This document shows, in pieces, positions 1 to 12,500 of a stretch of 64,000 bases of DNA. The notes beneath the pieces are model-generated. The model did not search any database. It saw nothing but the letters and a program-made list of their open reading frames with translations, and was not told where the DNA came from. The translations under genes and the position numbers were made by a program. Position 1 is the stretch's first letter. The number at the start of each line of letters is the position of its first letter. This DNA comes from Rheum nobile (Eukaryota; Streptophyta; Magnoliopsida; Caryophyllales; Polygonaceae): contig WOAB01000728.1 in NCBI GenBank assembly GCA_027886185.1, positions 1,674,001 through 1,738,000 of the forward strand, in the 5' to 3' direction.

Positions 1-3000
1 AAGACAGCTGAGCAGAACATCATGGTTGAACCTAAGAAGGAACTTCTCATGGTCAACAAAGGGAAAGGGTTCATGAAGGCGGCCAATGGGAAGCACAAAC
101 AACACCAAGGGAAGGGCAAGCCAGTTGCTAAACCCAAGACGACTAAGAAGTCTAAGGTACCTGCTGATCATGAGTGCTTCTATTGCAAGGCCAAGGGACA
201 GTGAAAGAGAAACTGTCCCAAATACCTGGAAGACAAGAAGAATGGGACTGTGAATCCCACTTCAGGTATTAATGTTATTGAAATCTTAACAACCATTGCC
301 ACTACTTGGGTATTAGATACCGGATGTTGTGCTCACATTACTTCGAATGTGCATGGGCTAAGAAGTAGGAGGCAAGTGGAGAAGGGAGAGATAGACCTAC
401 GTGTTGCAAACAAGGCGACTGTTGCTGCGCTTGCTGTAGGAGTCTATGACTTAGTTTTACCTTCTAGTTTGATTTTAGAACTTAATAACTGTTATTACGT
501 TCCTGAAATTTCTAAGAACCTTGTTTCATTTTCGGTTTTGGATTCTGAGGGCTATGATTTTATTGTTAAGAACAATTGCTTTTCTATTTATAAGAATGAT
601 ATTTTCTATGCCCGAGCACCCTTGAGTAATGGACTCTATATGGTTGAACTTAAATCCGAAATCTATAACATTGATACAAAGAAGCAAAAGACGAATGACA
701 TGAGTGAATCCTATCTGTGGCATTGTCGCTTAGGTCACATTGGCTTGAACCGCATGAAGAAACTCCATAAAGATGGAATTCTGAAATCAATTGATTGTGA
801 ATCATTTGACACATGTGAGTCATGCCTAATGGGTAAGATGACAAGGTCACCTTTCACTGGGAAAAGTGAAAGAGCTACTGAGCTATTGGCACTCATACAT
901 ACAGATGTATGTGGACCAATGAGCACAAAAGCTAGATGAGGCTATAGATACTTCATAATGTTTACTGATGATTTAAGTAGATATAGGTATATTTACTTAA
1001 TGAGTCATAAATCTGAAACCTTTGAAAAGTTCAAGGAGTTTCAGAATGAAGTAGAAACTCAGACTGGGAAGAAGATTAAAGCCCTTCGATCTGATCGTGG
1101 TGGTGAATATCTAAGTCTGAAATTCGATCATCATTTAAGACGTTGTGGGATAGTCACACAACTGACCCCACCAGGTACACCTCAACTAAATGGTGTGTCT
1201 GAAATGGAGAAACAGGACCTTGTTGGACATGGTCAGGTCAATGATGAGTTTTGCTAGTCTTCCAACATCCTTCTGGGGATACGCCCTCATAACTGCTGCA
1301 TTCACACTAAATAGAACCCCGTCCAAGACTGTAGATAAGACACCATATGAGATATGGACTGGAAGAGTTCCAAGCTTGTCCTTCATGAAGATCTAGGGGT
1401 ATGAAGCTTATGTAAAACGTTTTCTGTCAGATAAGCTTGCACCCAGATCAGATAAATGCTTTTTCATAGGATATCCCAAAGAAACCAAGGGATACTACTT
1501 CTACAACCCCACTGAGCACAAAGTGTTTGTTGCAAGGGATAGTGCCTTCTTGGAAAGAGAATTCATTTCCAAGAAGTCAAGTGGGAGAAATGTTCATCTT
1601 GAAGAAGTTCAAGAAGAGCAACAAACCCAACAACAAACCGACATAGATGATGTCGATGAGGAGATATTGGTACCTGGAGAAGTATATTCCCAAGAGGAAG
1701 TTATCCAGGAACCGGCACCTGCACCTCAGGAACCAAATGAGGAACCACAAACAGTTGTGGAGAGTGCTCCAGTTATTGAACCCACACGTAGATCAAACAG
1801 GCCGAGGATGCAACCAAGGCGATATGATGATTTCGTCTTGAATGTAGGCCTTGACGTCCTGCTTTTAGAAAGCGGAGAGCCTGAAACCTATAAGCAAGCA
1901 ATGACGGGACCAAACTCTGAAAAATTGCTTCAAGCCATGCATTCTGAAATGGATTCCATGTCTGAGAATCAAGTATGGGACTTGATAGATTTGCCAGATG
2001 GGGTAAAACCCATAGGATGCAAATGGGTTTTTAAACTCAAAACAGACAAGGATGGAAATGTATCTGTTTACAAGGCAAGGTTGGTTGCCAAAGGTATTAA
2101 ACAGATTCATGGTCAAGACTATGAAGAAACATTTGCACCTGTCATAATGATCAGATCCATCAGAATACTCTTAGCCATTGCCGCTTATTATGATTATGAG
2201 ATTTGGCAAATGGATGTCAAAACCGCTTTTCTAAATGGATATTTAGAAGAGGATGTGTACATGACACAACCTGAGGGTTTTGAGGATCCAACAGGAGCTA
2301 AGAAAGTATGCAAGCTTAAGAAGTCTATCTATGGACTTAAGCAAGCATCTCAGAGCTGGAATATTCGCTTTGATGAAGCTGTCAAAGAGTTTGACTTCAT
2401 TAGATGCGAAGATGAACCTTGTGTTTACAAGAAGTTTAGTGGGAGTAAAGTGGTCTTCTTAGTCTTATATGTGGATGACATACTGCTCATTGGAAATGAC
2501 ATTCCGATGCTAGAGTCCGTTAAGGGATGGCTGAAGAAATGTTTCTCAATGAAGGACTTAGGAGAGGCAAAGTACATACTGAGTATCAAGATCTATAGAG
2601 ATAGATATGGGAGGCTGCTAAGATTGAGTCAATGAACTTATATAGATAAGGTTCTTGGCAGATTTAAAATGCAGGACTCTAAGAAAGGGTTTCTATCATG
2701 TATGTCATGATATGTACACGCCCTGATGTTGCATTTGCTCTGAGCATGTGTAGCACCCGGAGAGGCACATTGATGGGCAGCCAAGAACATCATGAAGTAC
2801 TTGAGAAGAACCAATGATGATTTCTTGGTGTGTGAGGGTGATGATGAATTAGTCGTTTAAGGACGTCAAGATAGAGGAGATGTCAAAATGTGCAAAGTGC
2901 ACACAGATGACGTTATTGCAGATCCACTAACCAAGCTTATGCCTAGGCCCAAACGTGAGGGTCACACTAGGGCAAAGGGCCTCAAGCGCATTGGAGAATG
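1..3000 (+). pseudogene. copia-1 gag-pol relic
   Basis: Coding remains, in order. A CCHC knuckle lies at about 172-220, where a TGA (202-204) replaces the usual Trp. A protease carries WVLDTGCCAHI (about 307). A pre-integrase domain starts LWHCRLGHIG (about 715). The integrase core contains RSDRGGEY (about 1090) and a damaged NGVSE site. The reverse transcriptase contains CKWVFKLK, MDVKTAFLNG and the YVDD active site (about 2469). The tail keeps TRPDVAFALS (about 2715) and DVIADPLTK (about 2910). Premature stops fall at 202, 937, 1394 and 2633. A frameshift near 1200 moves the reading frame from +1 to +2. Most of RNase H between about 2850 and 2885 is deleted. Ty1/copia membership is certain; the lineage within copia is not assigned. 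Confidence 0.88.
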
Positions 3001-3832
3001 ACTTTGAGATTGTATTGTCTTACGTAATGAACCTTGTTTCATGTATGTTAGACATGTCTTATGCTTGATTATATGATATACACTGTCATTCTTATTCAAT
3101 CGTTGCTTGGAATTGAATAAAATGTCCAAATAATTTATAATTCGCAAATGGGCTCATCATAAGTGTTTTGGTGAATGAAACCCCATTAAGTGAACTGAAG
3201 TTATAAATTATTCAAAGTCCGTAGTCTAAGTCATTAACCAGGACATAAATGACTCCTTTAAAGACTATATTGTAAGTTGACTGATAGCGCCAGGTTTCAT
3301 GGGCTATAGGGACATTGAGATGTCTAGTCAATTACATAGATATGTATGGATGGTACGTATGGGACTGACCTACCTTAAAGGTTTTCATAAAAGACTTGAA
3401 GAATCTTTAAGTTAAACCATGATTGGTAGATTCCTCAGACATGAGTATGATATGGTTTCTCTTGATGATTGGTATGTCTTTGGCGCTATTAAACGCTGAC
3501 CGTAACAGGCAGTTATAAAGACAGTGATTGAGATTGCCAAAAGTTGAGTGGGAGCTATAGTCATGCAAGACTGGAGAAGTCCTCCTGCTTCATGTATACT
3601 ATGATACATTGGACAGGAATGGTGTCTCGGCCACTTGAAGAGCGAGAACTGAAAAATGCATGGCCATGCTCGGATGGATTATATGTAATCATCCGTTATT
3701 TGACAGTTCAAACTCAGGAGTTCAAGAAACACATTTGATGAGAGATATGAATGTCAACATATCATCAAATAAGACACTAAGAGACAAAAGGGATTTAACA
3801 TTGCACAGTTGTTTTAAGGACAAGTGGGAGAT
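3001..3832 (+). other. copia-1 3' non-coding region and polypurine tract
   Basis: About 830 bp between the end of pol and the LTR show no convincing reading frame. Many plant copia elements have a long 3' untranslated stretch here. It ends in a purine run (AAGTGGGAGA at 3822-3831), the expected primer site for plus-strand synthesis, directly before the TG of the LTR. Confidence 0.6.
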
Positions 3833-4603
3833 TGAAGGAATTGTGTCCTTTAATCAAAGGTGCAATTACCGAACATGGAATAGGACAATTAATGGAGATT
3901 TACAATCCGAGAATTTTAGGGGTCGTAGTGCTTTGCTAGAAGCCAACTACGATCAATGGGCTTAATCGGGTTAGGCTCATGGCTATAATAACCGGATCCT
4001 ATGAGGTCACACACATAGAGTTATCGGGCTGGATCAAACCGAACCAAAAGCCCATGTGGGACATGGATTTCGGCCTATTGGCTTTAATTGGGAGATAGGC
4101 TTTTATTATTAACGGGTAAAAGTTACCATTCATAATTACTTGATAAGGAGGTATCTTATTAGAAGATATATGGAAACAATATAAAGATATTGTATCCATA
4201 ACTAAATATAATATATATATATGATATATTGATATTATCTAATTGAAGAGCACGGTTGTGAAAAGTGAGATAAGGAGAATCAGTTCTCCTCACGTAGAGA
4301 AAGAGAGCATATTGCTCATCCTCCAGGTCACGTACGGCCGTACCTCTCTAATCAAGCCTCGTTCGCTTTCCTTCGTTTGTCGTTCTAGCAGACGAGATCA
4401 AAGGCGATCCAGATTCCAGACTCGTGTGGACCAATTAGAGAAGTCACACTTGGGGCTTTCGATCTCCGCTGAAATCCTGCAGGAACGTTTCAGACTCGCA
4501 TCAAACGGTATGTAACTCTAACTATACTAGATTCCTATTAGTTCATGCATGAGATCCTTGTTAGATGTTAGGAAATAGTTTCCTGAAATTCCGCTTATAC
4601 ACA
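3833..4603 (+). repeat. copia-1 3' LTR
   Basis: The LTR is inferred rather than aligned, because the 5' copy is outside the window. It starts TGAAGGAATT right after the purine tract and most likely ends at TATACACA. The NLR reading frame on the minus strand resumes at 4605. The length of about 771 bp is ordinary for the superfamily. The exact right edge is uncertain by a few bases. Confidence 0.55.
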
Positions 4604-5447
4604 TCTAAAACCCTTTAGTAACACGGGTATTGGCCAGGCCCAAGTGCCTGAGGTGGATCAAACTTTCAACTTTCTTGGACAACATCCCTGTTATAGGAGC
4701 GTTTTCGCAATCAAAGACGCGAAGAAGGGGATAGTCCTCGGAAATAGTGTCCATGAGCCTCTTGCAATCTAGTCCACCGCCTAGGTGCTCGTTCACCGAG
4801 AAGAGCAAAAGAGATCGGAGGTTGGGCGCTCTCGAAACGTTGGCGGAGGGCGAGACGGCCATGGTGGCCAGGCTCAAGAGTTGACACGTGCGGTTCTTGA
4901 TCGCCCATGTAGACTGCTAGACGACGCAGCCTCTTATCGCCATGCAAACATCCCTCATAAGATCATGGAGACGACATGTCCTTACAGTATTGTCGGTTCC
5001 GTCGACCCAGGTGGCCCCTTGAATCATGTTCCGGCTCACGAGCTCGTTCAAGTATCTCTCTGCAATACCTTCTTCTGATTCATTTGGGTTCTCTTTCGCA
5101 ACTATCCATTCAGCAACCCAAAGTTGATACAGCTTTGTCGTCCAGATCTCGTAATCCTCAGGGAAGTTTGCCAAGTAAAGGAAGCAATGCTTCAAGTTGC
5201 AACACATCGTACACGTCTTTATATAAGCTGGGAGCGCCTCCTCTCCGAATTTGGGTGGTGATGTCGTTACTCATTTGTTCCCAATCTTCTACTCTTTCTT
5301 TTTTGCTTACAGCTTTACCAAGTACAACAATTGCTAATGGAACCCCGTTACAATGTCGTAGCATTTCTCGCCCCAACTCCTCCTTTGTCGAATCTGCAAA
5401 CCCAAATTTCTTTCCCTTATATTATCGTAACGTAAGTGTATCTAAAG

Positions 5448-5450
<3 letters not shown>

Positions 5451-5492
<42 letters not shown>
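5451..5492. repeat. (TA)21 microsatellite, left flank of element
   Basis: Uninterrupted TA repeats directly abut the left inverted end of the 5493-8217 element. Confidence 0.95.
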
Positions 5493-5496
<4 letters not shown>

Positions 5497-5789
5497 TGGG
5501 TTCTGGTGAGGAGTCTTCCTATAGTAAATAGTAGGGAGTTATATGGAGCGTTGATGTTTTTGATCATATGAATAATACAATAGCGTTCATGAAAATTATA
5601 ATAGAACTTGTTCACATGATAAAACTGTCACAAAATAAAAGAAAAACCTATTAGGAAATAAAAAAGGTAGTTTCCTAAAATCTCTCCCCTCAATTTCTAG
5701 TAAAAAGATTTTTATTGTGTAATAAGCGGTTTCCTAAAGTCATAACCCGAAAATATCAATAAATAAAAGGCCGAAAATCATGTGGATTT

Positions 5790-6330
5790 TTTACTTAAGC
5801 AATGAACAATATGAACAATTACATATTCGAATTGAACAACATAAAAAACAAATATGAACAATTAGGCCTAATGAGCAATGCAACTAAGCCTAATATCATA
5901 AGGTATCCTAATTCAATCTTTATTCAAACCTAATTCAATATCTTAAGCTTAAATCGACTCTTAAGTCGTCCGTGAACAACTTGTTAATGTGGACAATTCT
6001 TCATCCAATTGTACTATGTTGTGTATGTGGAAGAGAATAGTGTTGTTCGAGTGAATACTTGTTCATTGTTATAATTGTTCATTGTAATATGTTGCCTTTA
6101 TTTTCAATTGTTCATCCAGTTGTTCATCAAGATGAAAAACTGATGAACAACGTTATATAACTACCTAATGAACAACTTCAAATTCGACCTAATGAACAAG
6201 AAAACAAAGAAAAATCTATCGTTCTTATAACAAAGTAAACATTAATGTTTAGGGCAAGATAAATAAAAATCTATAGTATATCTTGTGACCTAATGAACAC
6301 TATAAAATTCTAGATGAACAAGAAGAACCA
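5790..6330. repeat. Subterminal TGAACAA/TTGTTCA motif array
   Basis: In about 540 bp the 7-mer TGAACAA or its complement occurs more than a dozen times in both orientations (for example near 5800, 5812, 5852, 5972, 6060, 6075, 6107, 6120, 6143, 6170, 6190 and 6294). Isolated copies recur near the other end (about 7920, 7975 and 8096). Short motifs repeated near both ends are typical transposase-binding arrays in hAT and CACTA elements; that role is inferred here. Confidence 0.6.
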
Positions 6331-6814
6331 CAAATTCGGAACGTAGATTTGCGGTTTGCAGATCTGAACATCGAATAAAAAAACGTCCAATACGAAAATT
6401 TATCCTTAAACATTGAAAGAAAAATAAAGAAAGCGTTAATTAAGGAAGTTGGGTGTGATGTAAGATGTGATTCCCTACTTCACAAAATTAAATTATCTTG
6501 TTAAATCTCTACCCTTGGATTACTTTAATATAATGGTCAATAAAACTCCCTACTATTTATCTTATCACCTATATGTACTTGAACCTACTTCTATATATAT
6601 ATAATTGTGTATCCTTTGTATAAACTTCACAAATATTTAAACTTTACTTTGTCAGTATTGTTCTCATTTTTCATTCAAATATTGCTTGTATTAAAAGAAA
6701 TCTCTTATAACTTATTTATTCCATATTTATTATAATATTAACAAGAATTTTTGTACTACGTGTATTAAAATACATAAAATGAATATAATAAGTTATATTA
6801 AATCGTTTTTTTAG

Positions 6815-6945
6815 TCATTCATGGATGACCCAACCCACCCGATTCACCCGACGGATGACGGATGGGTGCACTCGAAAAGGTTAACGGACAGGTGATGGAT
6901 GGAACACTTCCATCCATCACCCGACCCATTGTCATCTCTAACTAT
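6815..6945. repeat. Fragment of a GGGTGATGG-rich repeat
   Basis: A GC-richer patch in AT-rich DNA carries CCCGATTCACCCGAC (about 6838) and inverted CATCCATCACCCG/GGTGATGGATGG pairs. A similar sequence in the opposite orientation (TCGGGTGAATCGG, about 8384) lies just beyond the right microsatellite. It looks like decayed MITE sequence. The family is not assigned. Confidence 0.35.
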
Positions 6946-7077
6946 CAAAAATAAAATTATACCAGATAATGCATAATCCAAACAACCCTTAAAACTAAAA
7001 CTAAATGACCTTAATATACAATACAACTAGAGCTCCACTAGCAGCTAAAAAAAACTAGAACTCCACTTTAATTGTTA

Positions 7078-7368
7078 TTCCCTCCGTTGTGAAAATGTTG
7101 TCATTTTAGCCCATAATTTTTGTATAGAAAATATTGTCATTTTAAGTGTTTAGGTAATAATTTATTGGTGAGTTACGAGGTTTGACATCGAAAATTGTAT
7201 TTTTTGGCTCTTTTTATACAAATTCTCTATGTTTATTGGCTATAATTAAAATAAGTTATTAAATACTTGTAAATTTTAAGAAAATATTATGAAAATATAG
7301 AATTATCATTGTATTTTTTAATAAGTGTGTCAAACTCTAGAATGACAATTTTTTTCATACGGAGAGAG
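7078..7368. mobile_element. Stowaway-type (Tc1/mariner) MITE
   Basis: The ends TTCCCTCCGT and ACGGAGAGAG are inverted versions of the well-known Stowaway terminus, and the homology continues inward (TTGTCATT on both sides). The element is 291 bp, has no reading frame, and is bounded by TA on both sides (7076-7077 and 7369-7370), the target duplication of Tc1/mariner elements. It is nested in the (TA)n-flanked element. Confidence 0.85.
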
Positions 7369-8214
7369 TATTTCTCTATGCATGCATCTTAAACTCTTTA
7401 CTTCATTAAATTAAGTTTAACTTTCAACAATAATTACTTGTTCCAATCAACCTACTAAATCGATCAAAATACACATCCCAATACACAGTAGTCATGCACT
7501 CATGCACCCATATTTGAGTTGATTCAATAAAGGGTGTATTTATGTGTTTATGGATACAACTCATAAAAGGGTTTATTTTTGGGTGATATGATTTGCAAGA
7601 TGTTTGAATTACTAATGTTCTTACAAAACTCTTTTTTGTTGATACGCATTATTTATATATATATATAGAATTAGGTTTAAGTACATATTAGTATTATAGT
7701 AAATAATATGGAGCAATATATGCCACATGATTAACCTTATCTAACTAACTCTTCTAATTTGATTAAAATTCTTAACATGCACTTGCCCACGCTCTATATT
7801 TCCTTTTGATGGAAGATATTCTTTCCATATATTTTTCTACATAATCTTTTTTGTTTTGTAATCTTATGACTTAATTGAATTTAACAATTAACGTACAGAT
7901 CGAAAAGAAGACAAATTTTATTGTTCATGAATCTTGATGTAGTTTTTCATTTTTGTGAGGTGATACTTGATTTATTGTTCATCTGTAATAAAATCGAGAT
8001 ATATGGAGTGATTTTAGGACATATATCAATCAGTATAATAACTGCCTTAATATTAAGTTTCTATTTTTTTTTTTAAAAATTGTAACTTTTACTCTATGAA
8101 CAACACCTATTGTAATCTAAATGTTCTCTAGTATATTATCTGTAGGATTAAAAAATCAACGCTATATAACACTCATCACTATTTACTATAAGGAGTCTCC
8201 TCACCAGAACCCGA

Positions 8215-8217
<3 letters not shown>

Positions 8218-8292
<75 letters not shown>
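8218..8292. repeat. (TA)37 microsatellite, right flank of element
   Basis: Uninterrupted TA repeats directly abut the right inverted end of the 5493-8217 element. The tract is longer than its left partner, as expected if the two halves evolve independently by slippage. Confidence 0.95.
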
Positions 8293-8294
<2 letters not shown>

Positions 8295-9222
8295 GGTGTA
8301 TCGGGTCGGTAATGGGTGAAAGACCTTCATCCGCATCCGTCAATCACCCAACATTATTCGGGATCTCACTTGACTTTTCAGGTCGGGTGAATCGGATATG
8401 GGTTGATTTTAAACAAGTAAAAAGAAAGCAACAAGGAATAAATTAAAGGGTATATACCTGAGCATGTGACACCTTGAGGAAATGCAGTTTTGAGAAACAA
8501 CTTCCAACTGGTGTTTTCATCTAAACCGTGTATGGGATGAAAGTGCACCTGATCGGGATCCAAGCCGGCGATGGTTGCGCGTGGTCAACAATATCCTGCT
8601 CCCCACCACGTTGTTTCTAGGGAAAGCAGCTTGTAGCCTAGCCCAATCGTTTGAAGTCCAAATGTCATCGATAACCACAACACACTTGAACTCGGTCATT
8701 AGGTCATATATAGAGCGCGCGGTGCGCCCGATCCGCGCACTTTTATATCCTGGTCAATCTTCCTCCTCCTCTCGTGGTCGTTCTCCGGAACCAACGAGTA
8801 CATCAGGGTTCGGAGAACCCGGTCCGGCTGGAGCTGTTGAGACGCAGTGGCCCAACCGAAGGACCCGTCCACGTCACCTCTCAGCTTGGGGTGATGGTAC
8901 AACTCTCTAGCCAGCGTGCTCTTCCCTATCCTACATATGGCTATCACCGTCTTATCGGACGTCGGATCCATCACCACTTGAACTAACTCATCCAAATACT
9001 TTTCGAAACCAACCACCACGTACTCTTCCCTTTCATGGGTGTACACCCGAGTTGCTATTAATCCGGTCCGACACGCCATAGCTCCTCATCCTGCCTTTCA
9101 GGGCGGAGATTCTTTCATTCAAATCGTCGATCTTGCACCCTATTTCATGCACAGGCGCGACTTTCCTGAGGAGGCAAGCCCAGCGCATGGCGGAGCTTGG
9201 CCGGCAACCCTAGCTCGTAGTC

Positions 9223-9553
9223 TGTTAGGAATAAACTTGTTTTATGTTATTAGTTTAATTAAGTTGTAACTAATTGCTTATGCTCACATGAAGTCATAAG
9301 AATTAGATTGTTTATTTTAATCACATTTTGTTGAAGTTGTTTAGGAGTTGATCGAGTCTTAAGGAAGTGCAAATACTACACTTAGAACGTGGAGGTTAGT
9401 TCTACCTTTGTAGCTAGGAAGTTTTCTCTTTGAAGTTTAAATGAAGACGGTGATGTGCAGTTGTAAGAACCACGCCAGAATTGAAGAACAACTTCTTTGT
9501 TCTTTGTTGTTTCTCTATTTCTAATTGACACAAAGTGAGAGTTTAAACCAACA
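9223..9553 (+). repeat. copia-2 5' LTR
   Basis: Begins TGTTAGGAATAAAC after the target duplication and ends TTTAAACCAACA before the primer site. Compared with the 3' copy it carries about 10 extra bases in a TTCTTTGTTCTTTGTTG stretch, consistent with slippage. Confidence 0.95.
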
Positions 9554-9555
9554 TT

Positions 9556-9567
9556 TGGTATCAGAGC
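9556..9567 (+). promoter_or_regulatory. copia-2 primer-binding site
   Basis: TGGTATCAGAGC lies two bases downstream of the 5' LTR and matches the 3' end of initiator methionine tRNA, the usual primer of plant copia elements. Confidence 0.92.
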
Positions 9568-9592
9568 TTGAGTGAAATTCAAATCCACAAAA

Positions 9593-12500
9593 ATGCCAAA
9601 CACAGAAGAAGAAATTGGAGAAGGCGTGCGGGTCCAAAGCAGGAATGGATCGATCACCTTGCAATATCCCATGTTGACTAGGAGCAATTATGTAGCCTGG
9701 GCCATCAAAATGGAGGTTTTCATGATGGCTCAAGGAGTGTGGGAGGCTGTTGTGGCAGAAGAGACTATCGACAACACCAAAGACAAGATGGCGTTGGCAG
9801 CCATCTACCAAGGAATTGGTGAGGATACCCTACTCCAGTTAGGCGCGAAGAAGACGGCGAAAGAAGCATGGAACATGCTGAAGATGATGAACCTGGGTGT
9901 AGACAAGGTGAAGGAGGTGAGGACTCAAACTTTGTGGAGAGAATTCGAAGCACTGAAGATGAGTGATACGGATTCAATTGATGAGTTTTCTGGGAAACTC
10001 ACGATCGTGGTGAACAAGTTAAGGGGACTTGGGAATACAGTGAATGAAGAGCAGGTGGTGAAGAAACTCCTACGATCCACCTCGTCCAAGTTCCTGCAGA
10101 TTGCATCCACCATTGAAGAATTTAGTGATCTGAAGACCAAGACCACTGATGAAGTGATTGGATCACTGAAGGCTCATGAAGAAAGGATTCAAAGCCTCAA
10201 CATCAAGTTAAATGACACCTTGCTCCTCACGCGTGAAGAGTGGAGGGCTAGAGAAGAAGCCAAGTCATCCAAGAAGAACTTTAAAGATCAGTCCTATGCA
10301 CGAGGAGGCAGGGGACGTGGTCGTGGACGTGGAAGAGGCAGAGGCAATGGTGGTGAATCAAGCCGAGGAGGTGATGATAGCTCACAACCACAAAAGAAGA
10401 AGTTTGACAAAAGTAAGATCAAGTGCTATAAGTGTGGTCAAATGGGGCATTTTTCATCTGAATGCTCATCAAAAGAGAAAGAAGAGAAAGCACACTTTGC
10501 AGCAAAGCAGGAAGAAGAGGAGCCTGCCCTGCTACTACTGGAGGCTTGTGAGTTAGACAACTTACAAGCACCAAGATCTGACCTGGTGATGCTCCATGAA
10601 GAGAAGACTCAAAAACCAACTGAAGCTAAGGAATGCAGCATGTGGTATCTTGATACAGGAGCAAGCAATCACATGTCTGGAGCCAAGTCACACTTTGTGA
10701 ATTTGGACCAATCTATCATTGGGAAAGTCAGATTTGGAGATGGCTCGATAGTGGATATTTGTGGGCAAGGTTTAATACTATTCAAATGCAGGAGTGGAGA
10801 GCATTTGACTCTATTTGGAGTATATTACATCCCAAGGCTCAAGAGTAATATCGTAAGTCTTGGACAGTTAGAAGAAGGAGGGAACAAAATTGTCATAGAG
10901 GAAGGATGCCTAAGGCTCTATGACAGGTCTAAGAAGTTGATTGTCAAGGTCAGGAGACAGTCAAACAAGCTGTATGTTGCCAACTTTCAGCTAGCAAAGC
11001 AGGTGTGCCTCATGTCCAAGATCAATGATGAAGCATGGCTGTGGCATGCTAGATATAGACACCTAAACTTCCACTCTCTAAGGAAGTTAGGCAGCCAATC
11101 AATGGCCTAGGGAGTGCCCAAGATTGAGCAAGTGAATCAGTTGTGTGATGGATGCATGGTGGGCAAGCAACACAGACTCTCTTTCCCTCATAAGGCAACC
11201 TATAGAGCTAAGCACTCACTGGAGTTGGTCCATGGTGACTTGTGTGGACCAATCACACCAGAAACTTGTGGAGGTAACAAGTACTTTCTATTACTTGTTG
11301 ATGATTTCACACGTTTCATGTGGATTTATATGTTGAGAAGCAAAGATGAAGCTCTAAGTGCCTTTAAGAAGTTTAAGGCAAGTGTGGAAGTTGAGACAGA
11401 TAAGAAGCTAAAAGGCCTGAGAACTGATCGAGGAGGAGAGTTCACATCCTTAGCATTCAAGGAGTTCTGTGAAGCTGAAGGAATGAAATAGTTCCTCACT
11501 GCACCATACTCCCCTTAGCAGAATGGTGTTGTAGAGAGAAGAAATCAAACCGTAATTGAGATGGCCAGGAGCATGATGAAGAGCAAAGGAGTGCCTGTAA
11601 GGTTTTGGGGAGAAGCAGTGCAAACTGCAGTGTATGTGCTGAATAGAGCCCCTACTAAGAATGTGGAGGGAATGACTCCATATCAGGCGTGGCATGGAAG
11701 AACTCCAAAGGCACATCATCTACGTGTATTTGGTTGTGTAGATCACATCAAGAATGTGTCTCCACACCTCCCAAAGCTAGCAGACAGAAGTGTGCAAGCA
11801 ATTCTGCTGGGATATGAAGAGGGCTCCAAGGCATACAGGCTGCTTGATCCAAGGAGAAACAAAGTGCTTGTAAGCAGGGATGTGATCTTTGAAGAGGAGA
11901 AGAGTTGGTGCTGGAACAAAGATGGTGAGAAAGAGAATGCTCTAGAAAATGTTTTCACATTGGACTATGAAGAGAACCTGCAGTCAAGTGAAGATCAAGG
12001 AGGAAGTGAATCTGCTGGTCACAACTTTGGAGGCTCCACACCCTCATCCTCACCACCACCAACACCCTACAGCTCTGGCAGCTCAAGTCCCAGCTCAGGA
12101 ATCTCGAGTTCAAGCAGTAACAGCTCGAGTTCAAGCAGCAACCACAACTATAGATCACTGCAGGAGATTTATGATTATACTCGAGAGATAGAGGAAGAAG
12201 CAGGGTTGTGCTTCCTCTCAGTAGATAAGCCAGCTTCATATGAAGAAGCCTCAGTAAATGCAAGCTGGAGACAAGCCATGGATCAAGAGATCACATCCAT
12301 AAGGAAGAATGGTACTTGGGAGCTTGCAGAGCTGCCTAAGAATCACAAAGCCATTGGTCTTAAGTGGGTGTCCAAGCTGAAGAAAAGTCCAGATGGAGAG
12401 ATTGTTAATCACAAAGCAAGATTGGTAGCAAAGGGGTATGTGCAGAGATATGAAGTAGACTATAATGAAGTCTTTGCACCAATAGCAAGACTTAAGACAA

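Larger units (their letters stand above)
1..4603 (+). mobile_element. Ty1/copia retrotransposon copia-1, 5' end outside window, decayed
   Basis: The window opens inside the gag of a Ty1/copia element. In order come a CCHC knuckle, retropepsin, integrase, reverse transcriptase, a remnant of RNase H, about 830 bp of non-coding DNA, a purine-rich tract (3821-3831) and a 3' LTR. The domain order PR-IN-RT-RH is diagnostic of Ty1/copia. On its right it abuts, within a base or two, the leucine-rich-repeat end of the minus-strand NLR pseudogene, so it appears to have inserted into that gene. The target-site duplication cannot be checked because the 5' LTR lies outside the window. Stops, a frameshift and an internal deletion show it is dead and older than copia-2. 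Confidence 0.88.
5493..8217. mobile_element. Non-autonomous inverted-repeat element flanked by (TA)n microsatellites
   Basis: The two ends are inverted copies of about 65 bp sharing GGGTTCTGGTGAGGAG, ATAGTAAATAGT and GCGTTGAT. Outside each end is a pure (TA)n tract, 21 units on the left and about 37 on the right. The interior (about 2.7 kb) has no coding capacity and contains many TGAACAA/TTGTTCA motifs near the left end and a few near the right. A Stowaway MITE is nested at 7078-7368. Rice Micron elements are known to sit inside (TA)n tracts, so this may be the same behaviour; no sequence relation to Micron is claimed. The target duplication is hidden by the microsatellite. Confidence 0.65.
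5394..8457 (-). other. Intron of the NLR pseudogene, enlarged by a transposon
   Basis: On the minus strand the donor reads CAG|GTATAT at 8457 and the acceptor TTTGCAG|ATT at 5394. They join the end of the RNBS-C region to the GVPLA region, where the family needs continuity. Nearly all of the 3.06-kb intron is the (TA)n-flanked element. An intron at this point of NB-ARC is unusual, so an alternative is that the element landed in an exon and the splice-like ends are chance. Confidence 0.55.

Noticed and set aside
5790..6330. TGAACAA motif series as a CRISPR-like array
   Set aside because: Units are only 7 bases, occur in both orientations at irregular spacing, and the DNA is plant nuclear.
8121..8312. 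Open stretch translating as Tyr-Ile repeats
   Set aside because: It is the (TA)37 microsatellite read as protein.
9556..9567. TGGTATCAGAGC as part of a tRNA gene
   Set aside because: It is a primer-binding site next to an LTR; no tRNA cloverleaf surrounds it. The same holds at 40871 and 60791.
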